This document shows positions 11,341 to 22,789 of a stretch of DNA of 64,000 nucleotides, piece by piece; position 1 is the stretch's first letter; each line of letters starts with the position of its first letter. This DNA comes from Ascidia mentula. Taxonomy: Eukaryota; Chordata; Ascidiacea; Phlebobranchia; Ascidiidae. The stretch is from assembly GCA_947561715.1 (NCBI GenBank), contig OX387205.1, forward strand, positions 9,801,001-9,865,000, written 5' to 3'. The translations under genes were made by a program, and so were the position numbers. The notes beneath the pieces were generated by a model, which worked only from the letters and a program-made list of their open reading frames with translations, was not told where the DNA came from and ran no database searches.

Positions 11341-11514
11341 AATAGGCTAATTTATTACATCTCACAACCAACCGCCTCTATGCAGTCACCCACCATAACC
11401 TGCGGTTAAGTCCATTTCCCAGGAAATTTTGAAGCCCGTTGGAATTTTCACTTGTATCACGTTCACCTGCAACCTCTAGGCAAGCCCTGTGCAAAATTAA
11501 CGAAATTCTATCGC

Positions 11515-13190
11515 CCGGAAAGTGTTTGAATTTTCGCCTATATGTCCAGATGTCTCCGCCGCCATTACGCTCACAAACAGCCTCTATGCCGTTACACACA
11601 ACGACCTGGGGTTGAGGCCGTTTCGCTGGGAATTATGGAGCCGGTGGGTATTTCAACTAATACCAAGTCCACCTGCATGCTCCAGGCAAGCCCTGTGCAC
11701 AATTTAAAAAAATCCTATGTCCCAGAAAGGTTTCAAATGTTCGCCTATACAAGAGAGCTTGTCGCCAAGGTATAAGCGGGCAATGGGCTCCATGCCGTCA
11801 CAGGCGTTGACCTGCGGTTAAATCCATTTCGCTGGGAAATTTGAAATGAGTTGGTATTTTAACTTATACCACGTTCATCAGCAGGCTCCAGGCAAGCCCT
11901 GTGCACAATTTAAAAAAATCCTATGTCCCGGAAAGGTTTCAAATGTTCGTCTATACAAGAGACCTTGTCGCCAAGCTGTACGCGGGCAATGGGCTATATG
12001 CCGTCACAGGCGGTGACCTGCAGTTAAGTTCATTTCGCTGGGAAATTTGAAATGAGTTGGTATTTTAACTTATACCACGTTCATCAGCAGGCCTCAGGCA
12101 AACCCTGTGCAAAATTTAAAAAAATTCCTATGTCCCGGAAAGGTTTCAAATGTTCGCCTATACAAGAGACATTGTCGCCAAGCTGTACGCGGGCAATGGG
12201 GTCTATGTCGTCACAGGCGTTGACCTGCGGTTAAATCCATTTCGCTGGGAAATTTGAAATGAGTTGGTATTTTAACTTATACCACGTTCATCAGCAGGCT
12301 CCAGGCCATCCTTGTGCAAAATTTAAAAAAATCCTATGTCCCGGAAAGGTTTCAAATGTTCGCCTATACAAAAGACCTTGTCGCCAAGGTATAAGCGGGC
12401 AATGACCTCTATTTCGTCACAGTCGGTGACCTGCGGTTAAATCCATTTCGCTGGGAAATTTGGAATGAGTTGGTATTTTAACTTATACCACGTTCATCAG
12501 CAGGCTCCAGGCCATCCCTGTGCAAAATTTAAAAAAATCCTATGGCCCGGAAAGGTTTCAAATGTTTGCCTATACAAGAGACCCTGTCGCCAAGCTGTAC
12601 GCGGGCAATGGGCTCTATGCCGTCACAGTCGGTGACCTGCAGTTAAGTTCATTTCGCTGGGAAATTTGAAATGAGTTGGTATTTTAACTTATACCACGTT
12701 CATCAGCAGGCTCCAGGCCATCCCTGTGCAAAATTTAAAAAAATCCTATGGACCGGAAAGGTTTCAAATGTTTGCCTATACAAGAGACCCTGTCGCCAAG
12801 CTGTACGCGGGCAATGGGCTCTATGCCGTCACAGTCGGTGACCTGCAGTTAAGTTCATTTCGCTGGGAAATTTGAAATGAGTTGGTATTTTAACTTATAC
12901 CACGTTCATCAGCAGGCCTCAGGCAAGCCCTGTGCAAAATTTAAAAAAATCCTATGTCCCGGAAAGGTTTCAAATGTTCGCCTATACAAGAGACCTTGTC
13001 GCCAAGGTATAATCGGGCAACGACCTCTATTTCGTCACAGTCGTTGACCTGCGGTTGAATCCATTTCGCTGGGAAATTTGAAATGAGTTGGTATTTTAAC
13101 TTCTACCACGTTCATCAGCAGGCTCCAGGCAAGCCCTGTGCACAATTTAAAAAAATCCTATGTCCCGGAAAGGTTTCAAATGTTCGCCTA
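11515..13190 (-). repeat. right tandem array, inverted relative to the left array
   Basis: The same ~206-bp unit is present in reverse orientation, with copies of CCGGAAAGGTTTCAAATG near 11515 (diverged), 11722, 11928, 12135, 12342, 12548, 12755, 12958 and 13165. A more degenerate partial unit extends inward to about 11340. The array is shorter than the left one, so the two termini differ in unit number. Confidence 0.9.
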
Positions 13191-13471
13191 TATCAAGCGA
13201 CTACACCACTATCTGCCTGATACATGACCGCATCAAATTTACAAGTTTTGTGACCTTAAAGTATATCTTATGTGAACGAATATTGTCAGATTCGATAGCA
13301 TAGGTATGCTAAAGTTACATTTGATGTTTTTCGATAGTCAATGTGTTCTAATTTGGGTATGTAGTTGCGATTTGTTTTTGATGAATCCCTTGAAGTGGTG
13401 TTCATTCATGCGTGAATTATATTTCGTTGAAACAAAAAAATATTTCGCCGAAATGACAGTAGTGAAATGCA

Positions 13472-14788
13472 TGTTGCAAATACACATGTGGATGCGAGCT
13501 AATGTCCAATGACAGGTAGACAATACGTTTTGGTGCGTTAATAAACATGAGTAATATGATGCAACATCTTTAAAGTTAATATTCTTAGTTTGCTACCTTA
13601 AATTTTTAAATATAACTGTTAGTCTAATAGTTATTTTTATGTGCCGATTTGATTTGAACTGAGCAGCGGTCATGGGATAAACAGTAGCACGTGGGACTGC
13701 ACCATGGGAATTACCCACGATATCTCCGAATATGAGCTACATGTGCATAATGTCCAATATAACCCAAGTAACTGCGTTTAATAGACCTGTTTATTTTTTA
13801 AACCCATATATTTCGGTGTGAAAATGCCATTGTAGTTTTCAATTACGCTTCATTTAGAAAGCAAGTGTTGCGCCATTTGTAATCACGCTCGATGAAGCTG
13901 AGTGGATCCTCGCGAAGACTTTGGTGGTTGGGCGTCGAGTTCCTTGGGCTTAGTGAACAATTTAGAGTTTATGATCCTCGACCCTTAGGCCCGAGACTTG
14001 GGGCCGAAATTTTTAAATCTCTCTTCTTCTGGCTTAGAAATAATTCAATCTTCCAATTAATATTTACAATTTTATTCTTACCAAGTGCCAATATAGAGAC
14101 AACGGCAGGCAACGTTAACTTCATTTTTTTTCACATAGCAGTTTACGTGGCAACCGTTAAAAAAATAGAATGCCAGGCACTTACAAGCGAACGATGTTCA
14201 GAGAGGAAATGTCCGCGCCGGTCAGTCGTGTAGAACAATGTTGTACAACATACATTGAAGGCAAAGCAAACTTGCGTTGGCATGTTCAGACATGGGCCAA
14301 TGCCAGCGAAGACCATACACTGGAAATTACACACAACACAACGACCAATTTGGCTTTAGTGACATAACAATATGACCTTTATGCATTAATTAGTTTTGTT
14401 AATTATGATTCGTTGCAATACATTTCAATCTTTCACAATAGTGCCAATTTAACTTGCTATTTCCAACAAATTTTAACTTTTTACGTTAAACGCAGCAGTT
14501 GAAAACATACACAGTCAAAGGAAGTAGTAGAAGCAGATGTATATTGTAGAAACTAATGGCATTCTTGCATATCTAATCTAAACACGTAACTTCAACACAA
14601 CAAAAACATCATGTTTGTCTTCTAAGAAAAAAATAATCTATGAACGTACGCATCAGCGATCTTATCATAAACTTTCAACAAAAACGTTTGTAATCCCTGG
14701 GACACAGCACAAAAACGTAAACACCCTGATCATATTCAAAACAGCAACTAAAGTTCTTCTATTGAGAGCAGCAACAATAATTAAGACA
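13472..14788. other. intergenic stretch, no gene seen
   Basis: The sequence to the right of the transposon was originally contiguous with the upstream flank of WDR46. Frames at 13892-14233 and 14615-14962 lack splice structure or recognisable peptides, and the second runs into a MITE. I see no supported feature. Confidence 0.5.
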
Positions 14789-14796
14789 CACTATTC

Positions 14797-15217
14797 CAGG
14801 GCTTCCCAAACTGGGGGTCGCGTAGCCAACTTCAGGGGTCGCAGAGAGTACAACAATTTTACACCAAATAGTGCATATTATACTATTGTACTTTTCAGAC
14901 GTTTAATTCGAAACGCAGTTATTAAAACTGGTGCAATTGTGCAAAACATTATACTTAACTGAACTGTGAGTAAATAGGCCTAGCCCTAGTACTAAATAAT
15001 GGGACTTCGTTATCTCAATAAGTGTTTGCTTTTTTGTTTTGTTTCCAGAAGGATACCTACGTGTCAAGTAGTAGGCTTCGAGTACCGGTAGCTTGTTTTT
15101 AGTTTTCGTTCGAAATAAGCCCTTCAATAAATATAACAAATCTACATTTCGCACTGGGTCGCAGAAAATTTTAGGAGATTAAAAGGGGTCGCGCGCGAAA
15201 AAGTTTGGGAAGCCCTG
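14797..15217. mobile_element. hAT-type MITE, 421 bp
   Basis: It starts CAGGGCTTCCCAAACTGGGG and ends AGTTTGGGAAGCCCTG, the inverted termini typical of hAT elements. It is flanked by the perfect 8-bp duplication CACTATTC (14789-14796 and 15218-15225). No transposase is encoded. Its right edge lies 12 bp beyond the stop codon of the neighbouring gamma-glutamyltransferase gene, so it probably forms part of that gene's 3' UTR. Confidence 0.9.
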
Positions 15218-15237
15218 CACTATTCAACTAATTCAAT

Positions 15238-18200
15238 CTAAACGCTTTGTATCCCAGCAGCTTTTCCGTCCGCCCTGACATCGGAACCAGCCCACAGACC
15301 CCCTTCATCATTATCAGAGTCGCTTTTCCATATTTGACGATTGGTGATAATCTGGCCACGACCAAAGATGGACCGCTTGAAACTGCACACAGGGCCGACT
15401 ACGTCATGGCCAAGCAGCTTTAAGGCTGAAATAACGTCAGGGTGTATTCCTGTTTCAAGGTTCACCCTTCCAACAGCGCCCAGGTGACCAGAGCCCACCA
15501 ACAACCGAGGGGCATCCAATGCTTCCTGAGGGTCCATGCCGTATTCCAACATATTCAGAAGGACCTTGGTAAACACACACAAAATAGTAACAGATTTAAA
15601 TAATGGTCTACATGCTCTACATTCTATAACGCAAATATAGGAGGATAAATTACGCTAGAGATAAACGAAAATCAATCTGAAGACAGCCCTTTGGTCTGTC
15701 ACTACATCGTTTTTTCAAGGTTAAAAGTATCTCCAGGAAGGCGATCGTTCCATTCGCCCCTACAGCCAGTCGCCCAGTGAAAAAAAAACTATATTTACAA
15801 ATGTCATAATTCCAACAATCTGCTGAAGTAGCAGAATAAAACTGGCCAAAACGATTGTTATAAATCGTACTCAACACAAAATACGTCACCATTAACAAAT
15901 TTGTTGCATAACAGAAATTACCTGCACATGACCTTGGGGCTGCATAAAGCCACCCATTACTCCATATGACATCACAGCCTCACCAGTCTTTGATTCCGTG
16001 ACCATAGCAGGTATGATCGTGTGGTATGGTCTCTTGCCCGGCTCAACCACATTCGGGTGACCAGGCTTGAGACTAAAATTGTAACCCCTGTTTTGTAAAC
16101 AAAACCCACATCCTTCTGGCACAATTGCCGTCCCAAAACCCAAGTAATTGCTGTTAATGAAGGAACAGAAGTTGCCATCTTTGTCAGCAGTTGTGAAATA
16201 AACGGTGTCACCATGCGAAGCGCCCGCTTGTTCTTCAGTTGTGAAACACATATTAATTGATGGTTTGAGGTTTTGTACTTTTAGATACATGCATATCAAT
16301 GGAACTTACAGATGGACTGTGACATATGGTAAAAGCTTTTTTAATGGGGTTTACCAAACAGACAGTTTAGGAACTTGCAGTGTTAGTTGTCAAGCATTAT
16401 GTGCAAATAATGGGATTAAAACCCACAGTTGTTTAAACACTTTAGGACTTTACCAATTTGTTGATGGTCAAGAGCTTGCCTAAGATTGATTTTCTTGGCT
16501 AAGATTTGGCCATACTTCTCATCCAATATTCGGTGGAGGGGAGGGTGTGAAAATTCCATATCTCCACAATACTTCAATGCATCGTTAAAGCTTAGCCTAT
16601 TTGAGGAAGGCATTTTACAAAATACAATGACCCAAAGCAGAGATAGTTGACAAACCAGAAATTAATTACCTGATGGCTTCAACCAAGATATGCAGATACT
16701 CTGAACTGTTGTGTGAAATTGTAGAAAAATCAAAATTTTTCAAAATGTTCAGAGCTTCCAAAGCAACCATACCTTGGCCATTTGGAGGTATCTCCCATAG
16801 ACGATAACCTGACCATCATGATACACAATTGTTACATTGTACTCATTGCTAAATCATGCCTCAATTTAAATTATATATTCAAGTATAAATATAGTGTATG
16901 GTGCAAATAGACTAACCTTTGTATTCAATACTAATGGGGTCAACAATAGTTGCTATGTGACTTTCAAGATCTTTGTTACTAATTACTCCACCCAAATTCT
17001 GTACTGTTTTTACAATAGCATCTGCAACCCAACCCTTGTAAAAGCCATCTTTTCCATGCTTAGCAATTGACCTCAACACATTGGCTAATGTTGGGTTTCG
17101 AAAAGTATTACCAAGCTGAGGGGCTTGAAATGCAGAAGTGAATCCATCTGTAACAATTTCAAATATTGCAAAAACATGACAAAGTGTGTAGATTACATTT
17201 ACGTATTATGAAGCAACAAGCCCCTAATTTATTATTAAAAGATTTAAAAAATATTTTCTTAAAACAATTCTGCTGGCATAACTTACAGGCTTGTTGCTTC
17301 AAAATACATACCAATTGCAGTAATTTTCTGCCGCAGAGAAAAACAAGCCCAAACGAGGGCCAGATTCTTGTACAGTTAATGGGCAAGTCTACATTACATT
17401 TCTAGCAGAATAAAATCAAACTTTCAAACATAGTCATACTTTTTTGTCCACCTTTAATCAGCAATTCTTTTCCATGAGGATTTTTTTTCTCATCGAGTAA
17501 AAGATGGGAGTCAGATTCCCAGGCCTGTTGTGTTATCGGACTGATCATTTTAAACCCATCTTCTGCCAAACTAATTGCTGGTTCCAGTATTTCTTGCAAT
17601 GATAATTTTCCACTGCCAAACTTTTCAACACAATCTACCCATCTGCATTCAAAACATATTACAGCTGTTTGTATACCAAAAAGCATCTCACTTAAAAAAT
17701 GACCTTCATCAATATATCTTCTGGCAGAAACAGTTTATTTCTTCATTATTCTTATAATTTTACTAAACACGTTTTTATCACAAGAAAGCACTATTACCCA
17801 GAACAGGCTCCTGGGACTGTTACCAATAAGGGGCTTCTAAGTGGAGGCTTGTTTTCTTCATCAAAACCCATAGCATTTAAAGCATCAAGTGTTAATTCCT
17901 GTGGTGCTCGACCACTGGCATTAAGTCCTTGGATCTTCTTTGTCTTCTTATCATAGAAAAGGCAAAAAACATCTCCACCCAATCCTGTTGAGAACATAAT
18001 AAATTTAGCAAAGAACATTTGCACATTTTGTACACCTGTAGTATATATCAAACTGTACTTAGAAAGCAACTCATACTTATACAAGTCCCTATGAACAACT
18101 TAAAAACACGTTTTTGTTAACATACCAGACAGGAGCAAACAATGCATTTTATCATTTACATATGATGCTGTAGAAATTATAGCTATTACAATAAAAAAAC

Positions 18201-18382
18201 ACTTTGTTACCTGTGGAACATGGTTCCATAACATTAAGCACAGCAGCAACTGCCACTGCACTATCAGCAGCATTCCCACCACGTTCTAATATTTTGACTC
18301 CAATTTCAGTTGCTAAAGTCTGGCTGGATGCCACGCACCCTTTCCGACATTGCAGCATGGTTTTAGAAGCAAAAGCACTCAT
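15238..18382 (-). CDS. gamma-glutamyltransferase/glutathione hydrolase-like protein, YwrD type
   Basis: This is a complete eight-exon gene: 18211-18382, 17798-17984, 17440-17642, 16917-17147, 16670-16808, 16454-16596, 15922-16232 and 15238-15564. All phases agree, giving 570 codons plus TAG. The start [19 protein letters not shown] is the methionine nearest the conserved N-terminus. Family motifs are [48 protein letters not shown] and [11 protein letters not shown]. The processing and nucleophile site is [15 protein letters not shown], where the threonine after GD would become the new N-terminus of the small subunit. These enzymes are N-terminal-nucleophile hydrolases acting on gamma-glutamyl compounds such as glutathione. 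I see no signal peptide or membrane anchor, so unlike classical GGT1 the product is probably intracellular. This subgroup is best known from bacteria but also occurs in animals. Confidence 0.93.
17200..17310. mobile_element. 111-bp MITE-like insertion in an intron
   Basis: About 23-bp inverted ends (17200-17222 and 17288-17310) share GAAGCAACAAGCC and the flanking TACGTATT/TATGTATT with two mismatches. It lies in the intron between exons 3 and 4 of the gamma-glutamyltransferase-like gene. No clear target duplication is seen, so the family is unassigned. Confidence 0.6.
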
Positions 18383-19637
18383 TTTTAAGTCTGACAATAT
18401 GCTAAATACACAATAAACTTGCATGATTTAAAAATTGCATTGATTGCACAACTATTGGGAAATTCAATTCTGCACTTCTAAAATACCATTGTGAGCATTG
18501 TGGGCATAGGCGTTATAGTGGATAAAGACCGAGTTAAAAACTATTTCAGCTCAATAATTTGGCAAGTAGTGGTTATAGCCATTTTGGCAACACTGTACCT
18601 GGTGTAGCCATAGTTTTATGATGTTAGAAGCAAGTTTTGTTTCTATAATCTTTATAAGCTATGTCATATGGTTTTCCCTCGTTGCAATATTGCACGTACT
18701 GTGCAAGGCTTTGCTCAGGGTTGCCCTTCCATGCTCACAGAAGAGAAGTTAATATTTAATCTAGTCCCTGTATCTGTATATCCTATGTTTGTTTCTTAAG
18801 CTTTTGAAATGATGTACTGTGTGGGTAGGAATATAGCTTCACCCCCACAAACATCTTGTTCACTTTCACCTTTTATCTTCAAGTTAATTACAGAACTACA
18901 GCTAAGGATAAAGTAACTAAGTCGGCAGCAGCAGAGCTCTAATAGTTTTGGAACCACAATGGGGATTTCCCGATACAAACCGTATGTTTCGACCAGCCAT
19001 AGAAATAGACTTTGGTCTCGACCTGACTGCTTAACGTTACCAAAGGTGCCAACGTAATACATTTAAGTTTTTGAAACATGAATTGTAGATTTGTATGATG
19101 TTAAATTGTTTATTTTCCCTCGACAACGATATCAAATGTGTTGTTTTTGATTTGTTTTCTTAGGACAGTGTGATAGGAAGAGCAATTCTAAAATGAATTA
19201 AATGAACCCATTTGAATTGTTTTGAGGATTTTTCCAGTAGGGAATCGGACCAGCCGAAATGTTTTCCTTTCTCGAATTGGTTTTGCAATAGGCATTTTTA
19301 TAAAAATTGACGCTGAATAACAGTAAGGTGTCATGTATTTCAAACCAACAGTTCAATGCGGCGTACATGTTAATAAAATCACTTGTTACATAAATTGACA
19401 CTGAAAGGAAAACGGACAAAGCACAGATAAGCAAAAAAAGACAAGAATGGGCTGGAAAAGGTAGTATTGGTGCCCACTTAGTGAAAACCGGGTCATTATA
19501 CACAGCAAATTTTGTAACTAAATCAGAAATAAATAAATGACAACATAGCAGTCAAAATAAAGAAAAAGATACACGAAATAAAGCTTTGGCGGTCTTTATT
19601 ATAGCAGCAGAGAAGTGATTTTGCATGAAAGGTTTCG
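18383..19637. other. intergenic stretch between the GGT-like gene and SAPCD2
   Basis: I see no gene. This holds the upstream region of the GGT-like gene (right to left) and the 3' UTR of SAPCD2, with a minus-strand AATAAA at 19595-19600. Confidence 0.5.
19595..19600 (-). terminator. polyadenylation signal AATAAA for SAPCD2
   Basis: TTTATT on the + strand reads AATAAA on the minus strand, 38 bp beyond the SAPCD2 stop codon at 19638. Confidence 0.5.
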
Positions 19638-22600
19638 TTAAATAAAAATGGAAGTGTTGACTTGCCCATCTACGCACTGGGCTTCGGCTTTCGCTTGAAA
19701 CAGCTGTTGAACGAGCACCGATTTCTCATGTTCCAATTGAGATATTTTCTCGCTCTGGCGCGCCACCTCCTGGATAAACGATATTTTATGTAAAAAAACA
19801 ATTCTAACCAGCTATTTATTGCTATCACAAAAGTTATCCAAACACGAGGTCGGTAATAATTGACATTACTTTGAAAAAATAACGATATTTTCCTGCACAC
19901 AACATGCAATATTCTTACCCTAGTCAGAATGTGGTTTTGTTCTCTTAAGGCCGACAATACAACCGGATTTTCATTGGGAGTGCGACTCGGACTTTTTTCT
20001 TTTTCCTACAAGAAAGCAATGGTTGGTGAACAAACATACTAGATAGTAAGGGCATCCACTTTTATTGAAACGTATTTTTTTATTGGTAGGCGTTTTTAAC
20101 ACATTATTACAACAAAGACGTATTACTGTAAGAATTACATAAACGGTTGAAAAGTGTTCCAGGGATAGGCAGAGTATACGCAAAGATAATAAGAGGAAAA
20201 TAATTTACCTTTGCTCCTGGCTCAGAAATTTCTTTGACAAGCTTCGTTAGCTCGGATATCTTAGTAAGCAGGTGATCGAGCCGAGTTTGCGTAATCTCCG
20301 CGTCTGCATCTAAAACGCCGCTACGTGGTTTCGCATCTGTGGCAGTCATTTGTCTCTGGCGTTCTTGGACGTCGCACAGGCGAACTTGGAACCATTCGCG
20401 GCCTCTGTCCAGAGTGTCAACCCCTTGCAACACCAAGTCCTTCTCTTGTTCCAGCAATTTCATGCATTTAAGCTGCGACAGAGAAAAATATTAAATATTA
20501 TTTCATGCGGGTTCTGGTTGTAGGAAAATTGTAATCATAACATTACAGTCTGGTTAGGGCCGTTGTTAGGTATCATGCATTACAATAGAGTTGTTTTTAA
20601 AAGTGCGAGATGGTGTCGTCTTGAAACATGTCACTATTACATAGGGTTTAGAATCGATGCCGTCTTGTAATCACATGCATTTAAATAATAAAACTGCAAC
20701 GCGTGATAATTTTTTGAATGAGATTGTAAAAAAGGAATAGATGTTGGTGCAAACCAAGCAAAAATCCAATATTTTCCAAAAGACTAAAACAGAGCATGGT
20801 GTTCAGTTCCCACATACTAACCACGCTGTAATCGATTCCATTGGCCACTGTGTGGCGCCGCGGGTCCCTTCGCTTGCTCGCCGACGTTCGTCTTCTTCCA
20901 ACTGTTGCGTAACTTCCATCCCCGTCGTTCAACCCCTCCTTCGAAGTGTGAAAAACTAAAAAAAAACAGGAAAAACCAAATGAATCAAGGCCGAAAATAG
21001 AAGCTTACAGAGCGCTTCTGGTTAAGCAATTATGGTTTGGCGGTGTTGCGTTTTCTGGTCTGTGGGTGTAGTGGACCGTGCAGTCGCTTTTGCAAACAAC
21101 AACCATCCACAAAGCGAAAGTGGATTAGCGGTTGGTGTGGAGGCTGGGAAGGTTGGGTTTCGCACGGTTGGGGATACCTTTGACCTACATACAACCAGCC
21201 GCTGGGTTGGCGTACAATAAGTCGTTGTTTTAAAGACTTGAGTGTAATTGTAAATACCTAATTCGCTAAAATATGAAAATGCTTTCGACGTGCACCTCGT
21301 TGCATACATGTCAGATACATATCAAAAAAGATGTAATAAAGCATTTAATTTCATGTGATGCATGATCGTGAATCACGTCGGTTTGCTGTGAGTAATTCCT
21401 AAGGAACTGACACGTGTTGTTGCACCTGCTTATCACCCTATCATAGTTTGTATCGTATATTGCGGTAAGTAATATCGCTTGAAGATAACTATCGCGTCGC
21501 GCAGCACAGTTGATAAGAAGCGTTTACTTGCGTATAGTTACATCACTGGTTTAACATATTTCCCACTAAAGCTTATAATTAACTTTAGGGAACCCTTGTC
21601 GGAGATTATGATTTCGAAGGCATGCATTTAAATTTTTGTATTGCCTTTGATAATTGGGTAAAATTTGCTCTGTACATCGTGTTTTTTCGATTATCCAAAC
21701 ATGTCCAGTTCATGCTTTACCCTTTAAAATCAACGATTTGACAGTTCGTACAACAATTAGCCAAGAATGGAGTTACTGATCAGTCCCATTGTTACGACAT
21801 AAGATGAGCTAAACCGAACAGCAATTATAAACCAACAATCGTTTGAAATTTGAAAACAAACAATAGTTGGTGATCGCCGGACAAGTGGCCACTTTGAAGA
21901 GATAAGGACGAACTCGCGAATGCGAAATTGAAACAACGGGTGAAACCAGACAGGGCAGATGTCGACAACAACGACTGAACAATTACCCAGGTGCCATAGG
22001 GTTTGAATTACGAATACGAAGAGTCGTTCTACCAACCGATAAATCCTTCATATAATCCCGAGGGCCATCGAAAAACATTTGATAATTATTAGACAAAGAA
22101 AGAGTCCGGTTTTGATTTCAATCGAGCGCTGCAAACGATGACGCGTCCCTGTTTATGTAAAGAAACATATGCACAAACATAACAATCGCATTGAATTTCG
22201 ACAATCGTGACTAAATGCCGTGTTTTACAATTGCATGCTGGATTATTCTGATAAATTATTTTCTAACACATTCGACTTTTTCTAACACATCAATATATAC
22301 AACTTTTAACCGATGAGTAGTTTCTGGCCTCCAATTCAGCAATAATACAACGAGAATTACTGTGATGTCAGGACCAGTCCAGTTTAAACAACAGAAATAT
22401 TTCTGCTAAAAAATGAATGTTAAAAATTTGATTTGATGAATATTCGAAAGCGAAACAATACTTAATAGCTAAGATTCTGTTACTAGAAGAAGTGCTTTAT
22501 CGCGAGCCTAGCGTAAAACATGATTTACGTGGAACGATGACTCGCGCCGAGAATTTGTTTATTGCCACCGCAAGGTCATTACAATGAAAGTGCGTTTACG

Positions 22601-22757
22601 ACTGAGCGCAATAATTTATAGCAGCGGGTATTTTACGCCGCTCGCAGGAGAAAAGATCGGTCCGACTCGCAGATATTACGTAAGAAAAATACTTTAATCT
22701 TTGTTTGTTTAAAACCTTGGAATATTTCCAATAAAAGCCCTGCAATGTTCACAATAC

Positions 22758-22789
<32 letters not shown>

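Larger units (their letters stand above)
4558..13463. mobile_element. 8.9 kb foldback DNA transposon (Mutator/Phantom- or Zisupton-like)
   Basis: The element starts ACTACTGTCATTTCGGCG and ends with its reverse complement, and it is flanked by GAAATGCA on both sides (4550-4557 and 13464-13471). The outer ~270 bp are near-perfect inverted copies. Inside them come opposing arrays of ~206-bp tandem repeats (eleven units left, about nine right), then a unique core of about 4.2 kb. The core encodes, on the + strand with frame breaks, a PHD-like finger, a transposase-like protein, a Ulp1-type cysteine protease and a USP-type protease. Long repeat-built inverted termini recall Drosophila FB elements, whose NOF gene is a Mutator-type transposase. 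An 8-bp duplication is also compatible with Zisupton/KDZ or hAT elements. Superfamily is not settled. The near-identity of the two ends suggests fairly recent insertion or gene conversion between them. Confidence 0.9.
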
